Positions 25,880 to 35,442 are shown, counted from the first letter of the stretch. The stretch is DNA of 47,883 nt from UBA1738 sp045538755 (GCA_045538755.1 JAZQEC010000015.1:1-47883); one strand, 5' to 3'. The notes: a model not told the origin generated them from the letters alone. Numbers and translations are program-made.

Positions 25880-26845
25880 ATGGATGTTTACTTTTACTGT
25901 GAGTATAATGGTTGTGAAAACAGCGGAAAGCCTGTCAAGCTTGGCAGAGACAGCGATTATTCTAATGCATTAAAAGGCGAAGCTGTTGCTGTATTGGGAA
26001 GAGAAACAGGAGATTTTTCGGGCTCGGCAATATGTCTTGGGGATTTTGACGGAGTCCATCTTGGGCACAGCGCACTATTTGATGTGGCAAAAAAATATGG
26101 AAAATGGGGCGTTCTTCTTTTTGACAGAAACACTAAAGGCAGTACACTTTTGACAACACAGGCAGAAAAAATAGAACGAATTTCAAAGATGGGTGCAGAC
26201 TTTGCCGTTATCGTAGAATTTTCCGAAAAGTTTTCGCATAAAAGTCCTGAAGGCTTTGTGTGCTTTTTAAAGAATATACTAAATGTTGATGTTTTAGTAG
26301 CAGGATATGATTACCGTTTTGGATATAAGGCAGCAGGTGATAAGGATAAACTTATCCATCTTAGCGAAAAATATGGATTGGGAATAAAAATTGTCGACAG
26401 GGTGACAGTAGATGGTGAGACTGTAAAAAGTACAAAAATTCGTGAGCTAATAAAAAACGGAAATATAGTTTTAGCTAACAAGCTTTTGGGATATAACTAT
26501 TTTGTTTCGGGAATTGTTGAAAAAGGTCTTAACAATGGCACAAAAATGGGGTTTCCGACTGCAAATATTGTGTGCTTTTCCGATAAGCTTTTGCCTGCTG
26601 ATGGTGTATATGCAGGTAAGTGTTTGGGATATGACGCAGTTATAAATATAGGAAAAAATCCGACATTTGATGCAAAAAAGCGAACTGTCGAAGCGCATTT
26701 AATAGATTACTTCGGAGACCTTTATGAAAAGGATATAACAGTAGAAATTACCGAAAAAATACGCGATGACATAAAATTTCAAAGAATAGAAAACCTGATA
26801 GAACAAATAAAAAATGACATTAAGTGTGTAAAAGAAAGGAAATGA
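25880..26845 (+). CDS. ribF: Bifunctional riboflavin kinase / FAD synthetase
   Basis: RibF phosphorylates riboflavin to FMN and adenylates FMN to FAD. The N-terminal FAD synthetase half has the nucleotidyltransferase motif CLGDFDGVHLGH (residues ~54-65). The C-terminal riboflavin kinase half has GFPTANI, DGVYAGK, INIGKNPTF and VEAHLIDYFGDLY. ATG 25880 follows GAGGAAGG; an earlier in-frame ATG at 25808 overlaps truB and lacks a site. 321 residues, close to normal, though the FAD synthetase half begins with an extra ~50 residues before its first motif. Confidence 0.92.
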   Translation: MDVYFYCEYNGCENSGKPVKLGRDSDYSNALKGEAVAVLGRETGDFSGSAICLGDFDGVHLGHSALFDVAKKYGKWGVLLFDRNTKGSTLLTTQAEKIERISKMGADFAVIVEFSEKFSHKSPEGFVCFLKNILNVDVLVAGYDYRFGYKAAGDKDKLIHLSEKYGLGIKIVDRVTVDGETVKSTKIRELIKNGNIVLANKLLGYNYFVSGIVEKGLNNGTKMGFPTANIVCFSDKLLPADGVYAGKCLGYDAVINIGKNPTFDAKKRTVEAHLIDYFGDLYEKDITVEITEKIRDDIKFQRIENLIEQIKNDIKCVKERK

Positions 26846-26847
26846 CT

Positions 26848-27552
26848 ATGGCAAAGAGAAGTTTAACAGAAATGACCTACGAAAGAGCAAAGGCTAACCT
26901 AAAAAAAAGCAAAGAAATTATAAAAAAGCTTGAAGAAGGCGGAGTTTTGTTTATAAATGCAGACTCCTGCTATGTTGAGGAAACTGTAAAAATCGGAAAA
27001 GGAACTGTTGTTGAGCAGAATGTAATGCTTCAGGGCAAGACCGAAATTGGTGAAAATACGGTAATTGGTATGGGATGTAAGCTTGTTGATACAAAGGTCG
27101 GCTCTGGCTGTGAACTTTTATCGGTTGTAAGTGTTGATGCAGAGCTTGGAGACGATGTTCTGGCGGGTCCGTTTGCTTATATAAGACCTGGCAGCAAGAT
27201 TTCAAATGACGTAAAGGTCGGAGATTTTGTTGAAGTTAAAAATGCCGTTATTGATGAAGGAACAAAGATTGCACATTTAACTTATGTTGGAGACAGTGAT
27301 GTTGGAAAACGTGTAAATTTTGGGTGCGGAACAGTTACCGTTAACTATGATGGTAAAAACAAGTACCGCTGCAAAATAGGTGACGACTGCTTCATCGGCT
27401 GTAATACAAACCTTGTTGCGCCTGTAACAATAAATGACGGTGCATATACTGCCGCAGGCTCAACTATTACTGACGAAGTACCTAAGAAGGCGCTTGCCAT
27501 AGCAAGAGCAAGACAGGTAAATAAGGAAAACTGGAAAGATAAGAGAGATTAA
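26848..27552 (+). CDS. Stand-alone GlmU-type acetyltransferase domain (left-handed beta helix)
   Basis: A 234-residue protein that matches only the C-terminal half of GlmU, which acetylates glucosamine-1-phosphate. Hexapeptide repeats run through residues ~35-210. The catalytic His143 is in IAHLTYVGDS, and the CoA-site block FGCGTVTVNYDGKNK and the tail ITDEVPKKALAIARARQ are intact. The N-terminal uridylyltransferase domain (GxGTRMxS loop) is absent; an N-terminal alpha-helical segment replaces it. It occupies the exact place of glmU before pth and mfd in many Firmicutes. ATG 26848 follows AGAAAGGA by 7 bp. The uridylyltransferase step must come from another protein. Confidence 0.82.
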   Translation: MAKRSLTEMTYERAKANLKKSKEIIKKLEEGGVLFINADSCYVEETVKIGKGTVVEQNVMLQGKTEIGENTVIGMGCKLVDTKVGSGCELLSVVSVDAELGDDVLAGPFAYIRPGSKISNDVKVGDFVEVKNAVIDEGTKIAHLTYVGDSDVGKRVNFGCGTVTVNYDGKNKYRCKIGDDCFIGCNTNLVAPVTINDGAYTAAGSTITDEVPKKALAIARARQVNKENWKDKRD

Positions 27553-27553
27553 A

Positions 27554-28117
27554 ATGTATTTAGTAGCAGGGTTGGGAAATCCCGGTGCGCAGTATGATAT
27601 GACACGGCATAACATTGGTTTTGAGGTCATAGATTATATTGCAGACCAGTACGGGGTTAAGGTAAAAAAGTTAAAATTCAAAGGGCTGTATGCGGATGTT
27701 AGTATCGGCGGTGAAAAAACAATTTTGTTAAAACCGCAGACATATATGAATTTATCCGGTGAAAGTATCAGGGAATTTGCCGCTTTTTTCAAGATTCCGG
27801 TGGAAAATATTATTATAATTAATGATGACATCTATCTTGATTCAGGGAAGGTGCGAATAAGAAAAAGCGGTTCTGCGGGTGGACATAACGGACTTAAGTC
27901 GATAATATATCAGCTTAATTCCGACCAGTTCCCAAGAATTCGGCTCGGTGTAAACTCGCCGATTCGTGAACACGCCGACCTTGCGGATTTCGTGCTTTCG
28001 CGATTTTCAAAAGAAGAAATCCCTGTTTTAGAGGATGCGATTATCCGTGCCAAAAAGGCGGTAGATGAGATAATTTCAGGCAAGATTGATAACGCCATGA
28101 ATAAATATAACGGATAG
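27554..28117 (+). CDS. pth: Peptidyl-tRNA hydrolase
   Basis: Pth frees tRNA from peptidyl-tRNA dropped by ribosomes. The 187-residue enzyme shows GLGNPGAQYDMTRHNIGFEVID with the catalytic His20, LLKPQTYMNLSGES, NDDIYLDSGKVRIRKSGSAGGHNGLKSI and RIRLGVNSP. It begins 1 bp after the glmU-like stop, with AAGAGAG upstream, and precedes mfd, a standard order. Confidence 0.96.
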   Translation: MYLVAGLGNPGAQYDMTRHNIGFEVIDYIADQYGVKVKKLKFKGLYADVSIGGEKTILLKPQTYMNLSGESIREFAAFFKIPVENIIIINDDIYLDSGKVRIRKSGSAGGHNGLKSIIYQLNSDQFPRIRLGVNSPIREHADLADFVLSRFSKEEIPVLEDAIIRAKKAVDEIISGKIDNAMNKYNG

Positions 28118-28134
28118 CCTGGACGGTGCTTAAA

Positions 28135-31100
28135 ATGGAAAAAAAGATAAACTTTAAAAATTTATTGTCGGAATATAAGGAATATTCCGACTTTTGTGCT
28201 GCAATAAAAAGGGGACAAACACCTGTTTCGGTAGCAGGTGTAGTTCAGTCTGCGATGCCGCAGTTCATATTCAGCGCATCAAGCGATAAAAAAACGCTGG
28301 TTATAACGTACAGCGATATGGAAGCAAAACAACTGTTGCAGGACCTTGAGTTTTATACTGAAAACGTTCATCTTTTTTCGACAAAGGAATATGTTTTCTT
28401 TAATATTGACGCACAGAACCGCCACAGTGAAAATACCCGTCTTGAAACACTGTTTAAGTGCGGCAGCGGAATTACGGTAACCTCGCTTGAGGCGGCACTT
28501 CAGTTTACGTTGCCACCCGAAAAGCTTGAAAAATATGTAATAGAATTTGACTGGAGTCTTGACTACGACCTTTCTGAGCTTTCCGAAAGACTTGTAAAGA
28601 TGGGATATGTCAGGGAAGATGAGGTTTCGGGCAAAGGGCAGTTTGCACTAAGAGGCGGTATCCTTGACGTATTTTCGCCACACTGCGAAAACCCTGTGCG
28701 TGTGGAGTTTTTTGATACGCAAATCGACTCAATACGTGAATTTGATGCCGAAACGCAAAGGTCAATCGGCGTTTTGGAAGGATGCAGTATAATCCCGTGC
28801 CGTGAGCTTATCGACTATGGGAAAGATGATCTTTTAGAAAAACTTGACAATGTGATAAAACGGCTAAAACGTAAAAAAAGTGACCAATTCAATTTAATTG
28901 AAAATATTCGTGCGGATATGGAAGTGCTGTCCGAAAATGAAGACCTTAGCTCAGTTCATAAATATCTGGGACTGATTTTTGATAAAATCCCCACAATATT
29001 TGACTATTTCGACGAAAATTCAATGATTTTCCTTTTAGAACCAAAACGTATCGCAGAACGTGCAAAGACATTTGAATGGGAACAAGCTGAAATTTTAGAT
29101 GACTTAGCTGAAAAGTCACTTCTTCCTGAAAAGGCGGCAAAGCTCTGGGCAAAATATGAAGATGTTGCGCAAAGACTTCAGAATTTGCCGCTTGTTTCGA
29201 TAAATTCGCTTACGCACTCGGCAATTAATTACACATACAAATCAATTTTTAATTTTAATACAAAAACAACCGTATCTTTGCACGGAAAGGTGGATTATCT
29301 TTATGATGACCTTCAAATGCGTCAGAAAAACGGCTCAACGGTTGTGGTACTTGCGCAGAACCGCTCACGAGGCGAAAACCTCGCCGGCACACTTTCGGAT
29401 AAAGGAATAAAATGCCGGTATATTCACGACAAGCCTGAATTTGTAACGGGTGAAATTGTAATTGTAAGAGGAGATTTGGCAAAGGGCTTTGAATATCCTG
29501 ACCTCAATTTTATTCTTATTTCGGACCGTGAAATCTTTGATGCTGCACCGAAAAAATCACGCAGGAGAATGGAAAACACAAGCCGATTAAAATCATATAC
29601 AGATATAAATGTAGGTGATTATGTTGTTCACCGTTCTCACGGTATCGGTGAATACAAGGGCATCAAAAAAATGGAGATAGGCGGAATTTGCAAGGACTAT
29701 CTGCACATTGCATACAGAGGTACTGACAGTCTTTATGTGCCGGTAGACCAGCTTGATATGCTATACAAATATTCAGGCGGAAACGAAAAGAGACTCCGTC
29801 TTAATAAGCTTGGCGGCACCGAATGGGATAAAACGAAGCAGAAGGTACGCACGGCAACAGGCGATATGGCAAAACAGCTTGTGAGCCTTTATGCTGCAAG
29901 AGAGCATACAAAAGGTCATGCTTTTCCTGCCGATACACCTTGGCAGAGGGACTTTGAAGATACATTTATGTATCAGGAAACCGAAGACCAGCTTCGCTCT
30001 ATTGAGGAAGTCAAGCATGATATGGAAAGCGACAAGCCGATGGACAGACTTTTGTGCGGCGATGTTGGTTACGGAAAAACCGAAGTCGCACTGCGTGCAG
30101 CATTCAAAGCGGCTATGGACTCAAAACAGGTAGCATATCTTTGTCCGACTACAATTCTTGCAATGCAGCAATATGAAACCTTTACAAAAAGAATGGCGGA
30201 TTTTCCGATAAAGGTGGAAATGCTGTCACGTTTTAAAACTGCGGCAGAACAAAAGCAAATTTTAAAAAAGCTTAAAACAGGTGAAATTGATATAATTATC
30301 GGAACACATCGAATACTTCAAAAGGATTTGGAGTTTAAGGATTTGGGATTTTTAATCATAGATGAAGAGCAGCGTTTCGGTGTTGCGCATAAGGAACGGC
30401 TTAAGGAGCTTAAAAAGAACGTCGATGTTCTTTCTATGACAGCCACACCGATTCCAAGAACGCTTCATATGGCGATGGTTTCTGTAAGAGATATGAGCCT
30501 TTTAGAAACGCCTCCTGAAAATCGATACCCTGTTGCAACATATGTTCTAGAACATAATCCCGATGTTTTAATTGATGCAATGAAAAAGGAAATTTCAAGA
30601 GGCGGACAGGTATTTTATTTGTTTAACCGTGTTCAGGGAATTTACAGAGTTGCAGAGTGGATAAAATCACAGCTTCCTGATGCAAACGTGGCAGTAGGTC
30701 ACGGTAAAATGCGTGAAGACGAGCTTGAGGATATTATGTACGATATGGTAAACGGAAGCACTGACATTCTTGTTTGTACAACAATTATCGAAACAGGACT
30801 TGATATTCCGAATGCTAATACTATTATTATTGAAAATGCTGATAAAATGGGACTTTCGCAGCTTTATCAGCTTCGTGGAAGAGTCGGCAGAAGTACAAGA
30901 AGTGCGTATGCGTATTTGACGTACAAAAGGGACGGAATGCTTTCTGAAACTGCAGAAAAAAGGCTTAGCGCAATTCGTGAATTTACCGAGTTTGGCTCAG
31001 GCTTTAAGATTGCCATGCGTGACCTTGAAATAAGAGGCGCAGGCGATATTTTAGGTGCCGAGCAACATGGGCATATTGATTCTGTGGGCTATGATATGTA

Positions 31101-31611
31101 CTGCAAAATCCTTGCCGAAAGCGTGCGCAAGGTACAGGGAAATACCGAAATTGAAGATTTTCAAACGGCTATTGACCTTTCGGTTGATGCCTTTATACCT
31201 GAGAGGTATATTAAAAGCAATAATATCCGTATTGATACTTATAAACGGATTGCTGCAGTTGAAAATGAGGACGACGCATCGGAAATAACTGACGAATTAA
31301 TTGATCGCTTTGGTGATATTCCAAAAGCTTGCAGTAATCTTTTGGAGATTGCACTCGTTAAGGCTCTTGCACACAATATCGGAATATGCGACGTAACGCA
31401 AAAAGGGAATTTTGTTGTATTTGAGTTTGCAGATGCATCGCTTTTGCCGGAATTTGTACAGTTTATAGTTGAAAATTATCCTAAAAACATTGTAATCGGA
31501 GCGTCGGCAAAACCGACACTTAAATACAGGATGGAGGATGTAGCGAAAGTTCTTGCTAATATTAAGTTTTTATTACAACAGCTAAATGAATTGCATACTG
31601 CCCAGAATTGA
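28135..31611 (+). CDS. mfd: Transcription-repair coupling factor
   Basis: Mfd displaces stalled RNA polymerase and recruits UvrA. The 1158-residue protein has, in order, the UvrB-homology N-terminus with GGILDVFSPH; the polymerase-interaction domain DYVVHRSHGIGEYKGI...YLHIAYRGTDSLYVPVDQLD; the motor with Walker A GDVGYGKTEVALRAAF and DEEQRFG; MTATPIPRTLHMA; TTIIETGLDIPNANTIII; and the QLRGRVGRS helicase motifs; and the C-terminal TRCF domain. ATG 28135 follows GGACGG by 8 bp. Full length. Confidence 0.97.
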   Translation: MEKKINFKNLLSEYKEYSDFCAAIKRGQTPVSVAGVVQSAMPQFIFSASSDKKTLVITYSDMEAKQLLQDLEFYTENVHLFSTKEYVFFNIDAQNRHSENTRLETLFKCGSGITVTSLEAALQFTLPPEKLEKYVIEFDWSLDYDLSELSERLVKMGYVREDEVSGKGQFALRGGILDVFSPHCENPVRVEFFDTQIDSIREFDAETQRSIGVLEGCSIIPCRELIDYGKDDLLEKLDNVIKRLKRKKSDQFNLIENIRADMEVLSENEDLSSVHKYLGLIFDKIPTIFDYFDENSMIFLLEPKRIAERAKTFEWEQAEILDDLAEKSLLPEKAAKLWAKYEDVAQRLQNLPLVSINSLTHSAINYTYKSIFNFNTKTTVSLHGKVDYLYDDLQMRQKNGSTVVVLAQNRSRGENLAGTLSDKGIKCRYIHDKPEFVTGEIVIVRGDLAKGFEYPDLNFILISDREIFDAAPKKSRRRMENTSRLKSYTDINVGDYVVHRSHGIGEYKGIKKMEIGGICKDYLHIAYRGTDSLYVPVDQLDMLYKYSGGNEKRLRLNKLGGTEWDKTKQKVRTATGDMAKQLVSLYAAREHTKGHAFPADTPWQRDFEDTFMYQETEDQLRSIEEVKHDMESDKPMDRLLCGDVGYGKTEVALRAAFKAAMDSKQVAYLCPTTILAMQQYETFTKRMADFPIKVEMLSRFKTAAEQKQILKKLKTGEIDIIIGTHRILQKDLEFKDLGFLIIDEEQRFGVAHKERLKELKKNVDVLSMTATPIPRTLHMAMVSVRDMSLLETPPENRYPVATYVLEHNPDVLIDAMKKEISRGGQVFYLFNRVQGIYRVAEWIKSQLPDANVAVGHGKMREDELEDIMYDMVNGSTDILVCTTIIETGLDIPNANTIIIENADKMGLSQLYQLRGRVGRSTRSAYAYLTYKRDGMLSETAEKRLSAIREFTEFGSGFKIAMRDLEIRGAGDILGAEQHGHIDSVGYDMYCKILAESVRKVQGNTEIEDFQTAIDLSVDAFIPERYIKSNNIRIDTYKRIAAVENEDDASEITDELIDRFGDIPKACSNLLEIALVKALAHNIGICDVTQKGNFVVFEFADASLLPEFVQFIVENYPKNIVIGASAKPTLKYRMEDVAKVLANIKFLLQQLNELHTAQN

Positions 31612-31619
31612 TGTATAAT
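31591..31619 (+). promoter_or_regulatory. Promoter of the foldase lipoprotein gene
   Basis: TTGCAT (31591-31596), 17-bp spacer, TATAAT (31614-31619). It overlaps the last codons of mfd and lies just before the PrsA-like gene. Confidence 0.65.
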
Positions 31620-31644
31620 AGGCATATGAAAAGAGGTGCAGTTT

Positions 31645-32616
31645 ATGAAAAAGTTTATTATGATAATGCTTATAACTTGCCTTTTATCTTCTTGTGCAGG
31701 TGAAAAACCGGCGGCGACTGTGGGAGATATAAAAATAACAAAAGGCGAGGTTGAATTTTATCTGGCTGATATAAAAAATCAGATGAAGGGTACAGAATTG
31801 CAGACCGACGAAGACTGGGAAAATCAGGAAATAGAAGGGAAAAAAGCTATTGACATTGCAAAAGAACGAGCACTTGATATAGCGATTAACACAGCGCGGT
31901 ATATTGAAATTGCGAAGCTTGCCGGAATATCTCTTGATGAGAGTCAAAAAGAGCTTATAGAAGAAAATAAGAAGAGAGTGATTGCAAATTACGGCGGCGA
32001 GAGAGAATATAAAAAGTTTTTGAAAGAAAACAATATTACCGATACCGTTATAGATACGACTCTTGAATCTAGCGCATATTATTCAAAGATAAGAGAAAAA
32101 ATTCTTGCAGAACAGCCTGTTACAGAAGAAGACGGACAAAGGTATTTTGAAAATAACAGCGGCGAGTTTAGAAAAGCAAAGCATATTCTGATTATGACAG
32201 TGGACGCTCAAACGCAGGTGCCTAAATCTGAAGAAGAACAGCAAAAAGCAAAGACTTTGGCAGAAGACCTTTTAAAAAGAGCAAAAGCCGGAGAGGATTT
32301 TGATGCACTTATGAACGAGTATTCTGAAGATCCGGGGCTTGAAACCAATCCTGACGGATATGTGTTCGGAACTGGCGAGATGGTGCCAGAATTTGAACAG
32401 GCAACAGACTCAGTCGCTTTTGGCGAAATCGCATTCTGCAAATCAAGCTTCGGTTATCACATTATTAAACGTCTTCCTGTTGAATATGCTGATGTGGAAG
32501 AAAGAATTACAAGCATCGTTTTAAGTGAACGAATGGCAAACCAGATGGATTTGTGGGAAGAAGAATATTCTCTTAAAATAGTAAAAAATGAGGATATTTT
32601 GAATGAAATAAAATAG
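31645..32616 (+). CDS. PrsA-like peptidyl-prolyl isomerase lipoprotein (parvulin type)
   Basis: A 323-residue secreted foldase. The signal peptide ends in the lipobox LSSC (Cys17). A SurA/PrsA-like N-terminal helical part is followed by a PpiC rotamase domain (residues ~175-285) with KAKHILIM, AGEDFDALMNEYSEDPG, GYVFGTGEMVPEFE and FGYHIIKR. It folds proteins on the outer face of the membrane. ATG 31645 follows AGAGG by 9 bp. Downstream of mfd, as in many Clostridia, but with its own promoter. Confidence 0.88.
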   Translation: MKKFIMIMLITCLLSSCAGEKPAATVGDIKITKGEVEFYLADIKNQMKGTELQTDEDWENQEIEGKKAIDIAKERALDIAINTARYIEIAKLAGISLDESQKELIEENKKRVIANYGGEREYKKFLKENNITDTVIDTTLESSAYYSKIREKILAEQPVTEEDGQRYFENNSGEFRKAKHILIMTVDAQTQVPKSEEEQQKAKTLAEDLLKRAKAGEDFDALMNEYSEDPGLETNPDGYVFGTGEMVPEFEQATDSVAFGEIAFCKSSFGYHIIKRLPVEYADVEERITSIVLSERMANQMDLWEEEYSLKIVKNEDILNEIK

Positions 32617-32713
32617 AAAAGTTTTTGAATAAAGCCTCGACTTGGGGCGTGAAATCAGGCAGCAGCGCTGTTAGTTCATCGCTTCTGACCTCAAAAATTT
32701 CTATATAATAAAA

Positions 32714-32742
32714 GACTGCAATACTTCGGTATTGCGGTTTTT
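32714..32742 (+). terminator. Terminator of the mfd/prsA-like unit
   Basis: Stem CTGCAATAC-TTCG-GTATTGCGG followed by five T. A second weak hairpin (GCCGC...GCGGC, then TTTTT) lies at about 32768-32805, just before the next gene. Confidence 0.8.
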
Positions 32743-32842
32743 GCTGTACTGACACTGTTTAATAAATGCCGCAGGATATAAACTATGGCTTTAAAGCGGC
32801 TTTTTGAAAATGCATACAAAAGAAGAGTTTTGGAGAAGTAAG

Positions 32843-33943
32843 ATGAAGATAAAAGAGTACGTAAAAAAGAATACCGTTATGGTAATTGCCTTTTTAGCGG
32901 CGGCTGTAACGACTGTTTTTATTCCGATTGACAGGGAATATCTGGGATATTTTGATTATAAAACACTTACCTGTTTGTTTTGTGTTCTGGCAGTTATTTG
33001 TGCGCTGCGTAATATCAACTTCTTCTATACACTTGCAAAAAATGTGGTTCAGCTATTTAAGAATGCAAGAATGAGCATTTTGGCACTTGTTTACATAACC
33101 TTTATAGGCTCGATGCTTATTGCAAATGATATGGCTCTTTTAACATTTTTACCGCTCGGATATTTTGTACTTACAACTACGAAAAAAGAAAAATATATGG
33201 CATTCACATTTATAATGCAGAATATTGCGGCAAATTTAGGTGGAATGCTCACACCGTTTGGCAATCCGCAAAATCTGTATCTTTATTCTTTTTATCATAT
33301 TCCAAATCTTGAATTTATACAGGTTATGGCATTGCCGTTTGTGCTGTCGGTACTGATTATCACAATTTGTTGTTTTATATTTGTAAAGCCGGAGCCGCTT
33401 TGTATTGATAACGAAAAGGTGAGGCTTAATCCTAAAAAAACAGCTCTTTATTTACTATTATTTGCATTTTCTATTTTGATAGTATTCAGAGGTATCCCTT
33501 ATCAAGCAGGACTTATAATAATCCCGACAGTTTTATTTTTTACGGACAGAAAAGCACTTAAAATGGTTGACTACCCGCTTCTTTTGACATTTGTATTTTT
33601 CTTCATTTTTGCAGGGAATATGGCAAGAATTGAGTTTGTACGCTTATTTTTTTCAATGCTTTTAGAAAAAAGCACCTTGCTTTTCAGTATTTTATCCTGC
33701 CAAATCATAAGTAACGTTCCGTCTGCAATACTGCTTTCGCAGTTTACTGAAAATTACCAAGAATTACTTTTAGGTGTCAATATAGGAGGTGTAGGAACAC
33801 TCATTTCGTCACTTGCGAGCCTCATAACCTTTAGGGAGTATACAAAGCACAATCCCGAGAAAGTTATGAGTTATATCGTAAAATTTTCGCTCTATAATTT
33901 CGGATTTCTGTTTATACTTACAGGAGTTATGCTGGCAGTATAA
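32843..33943 (+). CDS. Ion transporter superfamily (ArsB/NhaD/SLC13-like) permease
   Basis: A 366-residue membrane protein with about 10-11 spans. The conserved IANDMALLTFLPL loop and LGGMLTPFGNPQNLYLYSFYHI segment belong to the ArsB/NhaD ion-transporter superfamily, and the second-half repeat ISNVPSAILLSQFTEN fits the same inverted-repeat fold. The cargo (anion, dicarboxylate or Na+/H+) cannot be read. ATG 32843 follows TGGAGAAG; earlier in-frame starts at 32804 and 32810 lack a site. The gene stands alone. Confidence 0.75.
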   Translation: MKIKEYVKKNTVMVIAFLAAAVTTVFIPIDREYLGYFDYKTLTCLFCVLAVICALRNINFFYTLAKNVVQLFKNARMSILALVYITFIGSMLIANDMALLTFLPLGYFVLTTTKKEKYMAFTFIMQNIAANLGGMLTPFGNPQNLYLYSFYHIPNLEFIQVMALPFVLSVLIITICCFIFVKPEPLCIDNEKVRLNPKKTALYLLLFAFSILIVFRGIPYQAGLIIIPTVLFFTDRKALKMVDYPLLLTFVFFFIFAGNMARIEFVRLFFSMLLEKSTLLFSILSCQIISNVPSAILLSQFTENYQELLLGVNIGGVGTLISSLASLITFREYTKHNPEKVMSYIVKFSLYNFGFLFILTGVMLAV

Positions 33944-33948
33944 GGGAC

Positions 33949-33977
33949 TTGATTTTAAACACAGAATGTGATAAAAT
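33949..33977 (+). promoter_or_regulatory. Probable promoter of the membrane protein/sigma factor pair
   Basis: TTGATT (33949-33954), 17-bp spacer, TAAAAT (33972-33977). A small hairpin (TCGCA TTTT TGCGA) lies in the leader. Confidence 0.5.
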
Positions 33978-34060
33978 AAAAGCTAATTCAGCAAGTTTTG
34001 TCGCATTTTTGCGAATATACTGAAAATTAATATCAAAAAAGGAGCAAAAGAAAAGCCACG

Positions 34061-34696
34061 ATGGAAGTTTACGGAGTAAAACCTAAAAAGTTTACCAGAG
34101 AGTGGTGGGGGTATTTTTGGTATTATTATAAGTGGCATACAGCAGGTGTGCTGTTTGCGTTGTTTGTAATAATTACAAGTCTTGTGCAATGTGTAACGCA
34201 GATAAATTATGATCTGCAGATTGATCTTATAACCGAGGATTATATAACTGGCGAGCAGACAGAAAAATTGGAAGAGCTTATTAAAGCAAATATTGACGAT
34301 GTAACGCAAAACGGTGAGACACAGGCATTTGTATTGTCGCTTAATATGGATAGTGAAGACCCGCAGATGGAGCAGGCACTTATGTCCAAGATGCTGCTCG
34401 AGTTTAGATATTCTGAAGGCTATGTATTTATTATGTCTAAAAAGTATGCCGATATGGTTTTTGAGTACGGTATTTTTGAAAACACAGACGTATGGGCAGG
34501 CGAACAGGCAAATGACGGGCAGACAATAAGTCTTGCAGGTTCCAAAGCGCTTTTAAATATCGGAATTGATGCAGAAATGCACGATTTATACATAGGTGTT
34601 TTAAAGATTCGTGACGAAAACAAGGACGACGAGCTTGAAATTGCAAAATACGAAAACGGTAAAAAGTTTGCACAGTTCTTGATAAATCAGAGGTGA
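34061..34696 (+). CDS. Single-span membrane protein of unknown function
   Basis: A 211-residue protein with a short aromatic and basic N-terminus (KFTREWWGYFWYYYKWH), one membrane span (residues ~27-45) and an outside domain of ~165 residues. I do not recognise the family. The nearest AGGAG is about 16 bp from the ATG, longer than ideal. Its stop overlaps the ribosome binding site of the sigma factor gene, so the two are probably translated together. A role in controlling that sigma factor is possible but unproven. Confidence 0.6.
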   Translation: MEVYGVKPKKFTREWWGYFWYYYKWHTAGVLFALFVIITSLVQCVTQINYDLQIDLITEDYITGEQTEKLEELIKANIDDVTQNGETQAFVLSLNMDSEDPQMEQALMSKMLLEFRYSEGYVFIMSKKYADMVFEYGIFENTDVWAGEQANDGQTISLAGSKALLNIGIDAEMHDLYIGVLKIRDENKDDELEIAKYENGKKFAQFLINQR

Positions 34697-34701
34697 GTGC
34701 G

Positions 34702-35427
34702 TTGACCGGCGAATATGAGCTGTTTCGTAAATATAAAGAAACAAAAGACAAAAAAATACGTGATGAGCTTGTAATTCGCTATACATATATGGCACGAATT
34801 CTTGCTCATAGATTTACAAAATCGGGAATTGAGTTTGATGATATTTATCAGGTTGCGTGTGTTGGGGTAGTTCTTGCGGTAGAGCGATTTGACCCTGACA
34901 GAGGCGTGCAGTTTGCGACGTTTGCAACGCCTACAATCTTGGGTGAAATCCGACGTTTTATGCGTGATAAGGCAAACTGTATTAAAATCCCAAGAAGGCT
35001 TTATGAGATTTTTTGCCGTGCCGAGTCAGTTAAAAAACAGTCGGAGCAGCTTAGTATTGACGAAATCTCAAAACGGCTTGAAATTCCAAAAGAAACTGTT
35101 GAGGAAGCATATCAGGTAGGCGATGCCGCATTTATAAAATCACTTGAGGATGAAGTTTATACCGATGGCGGTTTGAGCTTGTCAGAGATGATAGGCTTTG
35201 ACGATGAGGGCTTTACCCTGATTGAAAATCATGATTTTATGCAGTACTGTATGTCAAAAATGACAGAGCAGGAGGCAGAGCTTTTTCACGAACGCTTTTA
35301 TGAGGAAAAAACACAGCGTGAGATTGCTTCAAAATGGGGTGTATCACAAATGTATGTCTCCAGACTTGAAAAAAAGGTTGTTGAAAAGTTCAAGGAAATT
35401 TATTTAAAAGACCTTGACAATGCATAA
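34702..35427 (+). CDS. Group-3 RNA polymerase sigma factor (SigB/F/G type)
   Basis: A 241-residue sigma-70 family protein with regions 2, 3 and 4. Region 2 has the core-binding helix FDDIYQVACVGVVLAVERFDPDRGVQFATFATP and region 2.4 TILGEIRRFMRDK. Region 4 ends with TQREIASKWGVSQMYVSRLEKKV. This pattern belongs to the stress/sporulation class; the exact member cannot be fixed, and no anti-sigma SpoIIAB/RsbW gene is adjacent. TTG 34702 lies 8 bp after AGAGG; an in-frame GTG at 34693 overlaps that site. Translationally coupled to the membrane protein before it. Confidence 0.82.
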   Translation: MTGEYELFRKYKETKDKKIRDELVIRYTYMARILAHRFTKSGIEFDDIYQVACVGVVLAVERFDPDRGVQFATFATPTILGEIRRFMRDKANCIKIPRRLYEIFCRAESVKKQSEQLSIDEISKRLEIPKETVEEAYQVGDAAFIKSLEDEVYTDGGLSLSEMIGFDDEGFTLIENHDFMQYCMSKMTEQEAELFHERFYEEKTQREIASKWGVSQMYVSRLEKKVVEKFKEIYLKDLDNA

Positions 35428-35442
35428 ATACTGTGATATAAT
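35414..35442 (+). promoter_or_regulatory. Promoter of the TPP riboswitch/thiT unit
   Basis: Perfect TTGACA (35414-35419), 17-bp spacer, TATAAT (35437-35442), overlapping the last codons of the sigma factor gene. Confidence 0.85.

Noticed and set aside
29891..30133. 80-codon forward ORF inside mfd
   Set aside because: It is a shadow frame of a well-conserved gene with no ribosome binding site.
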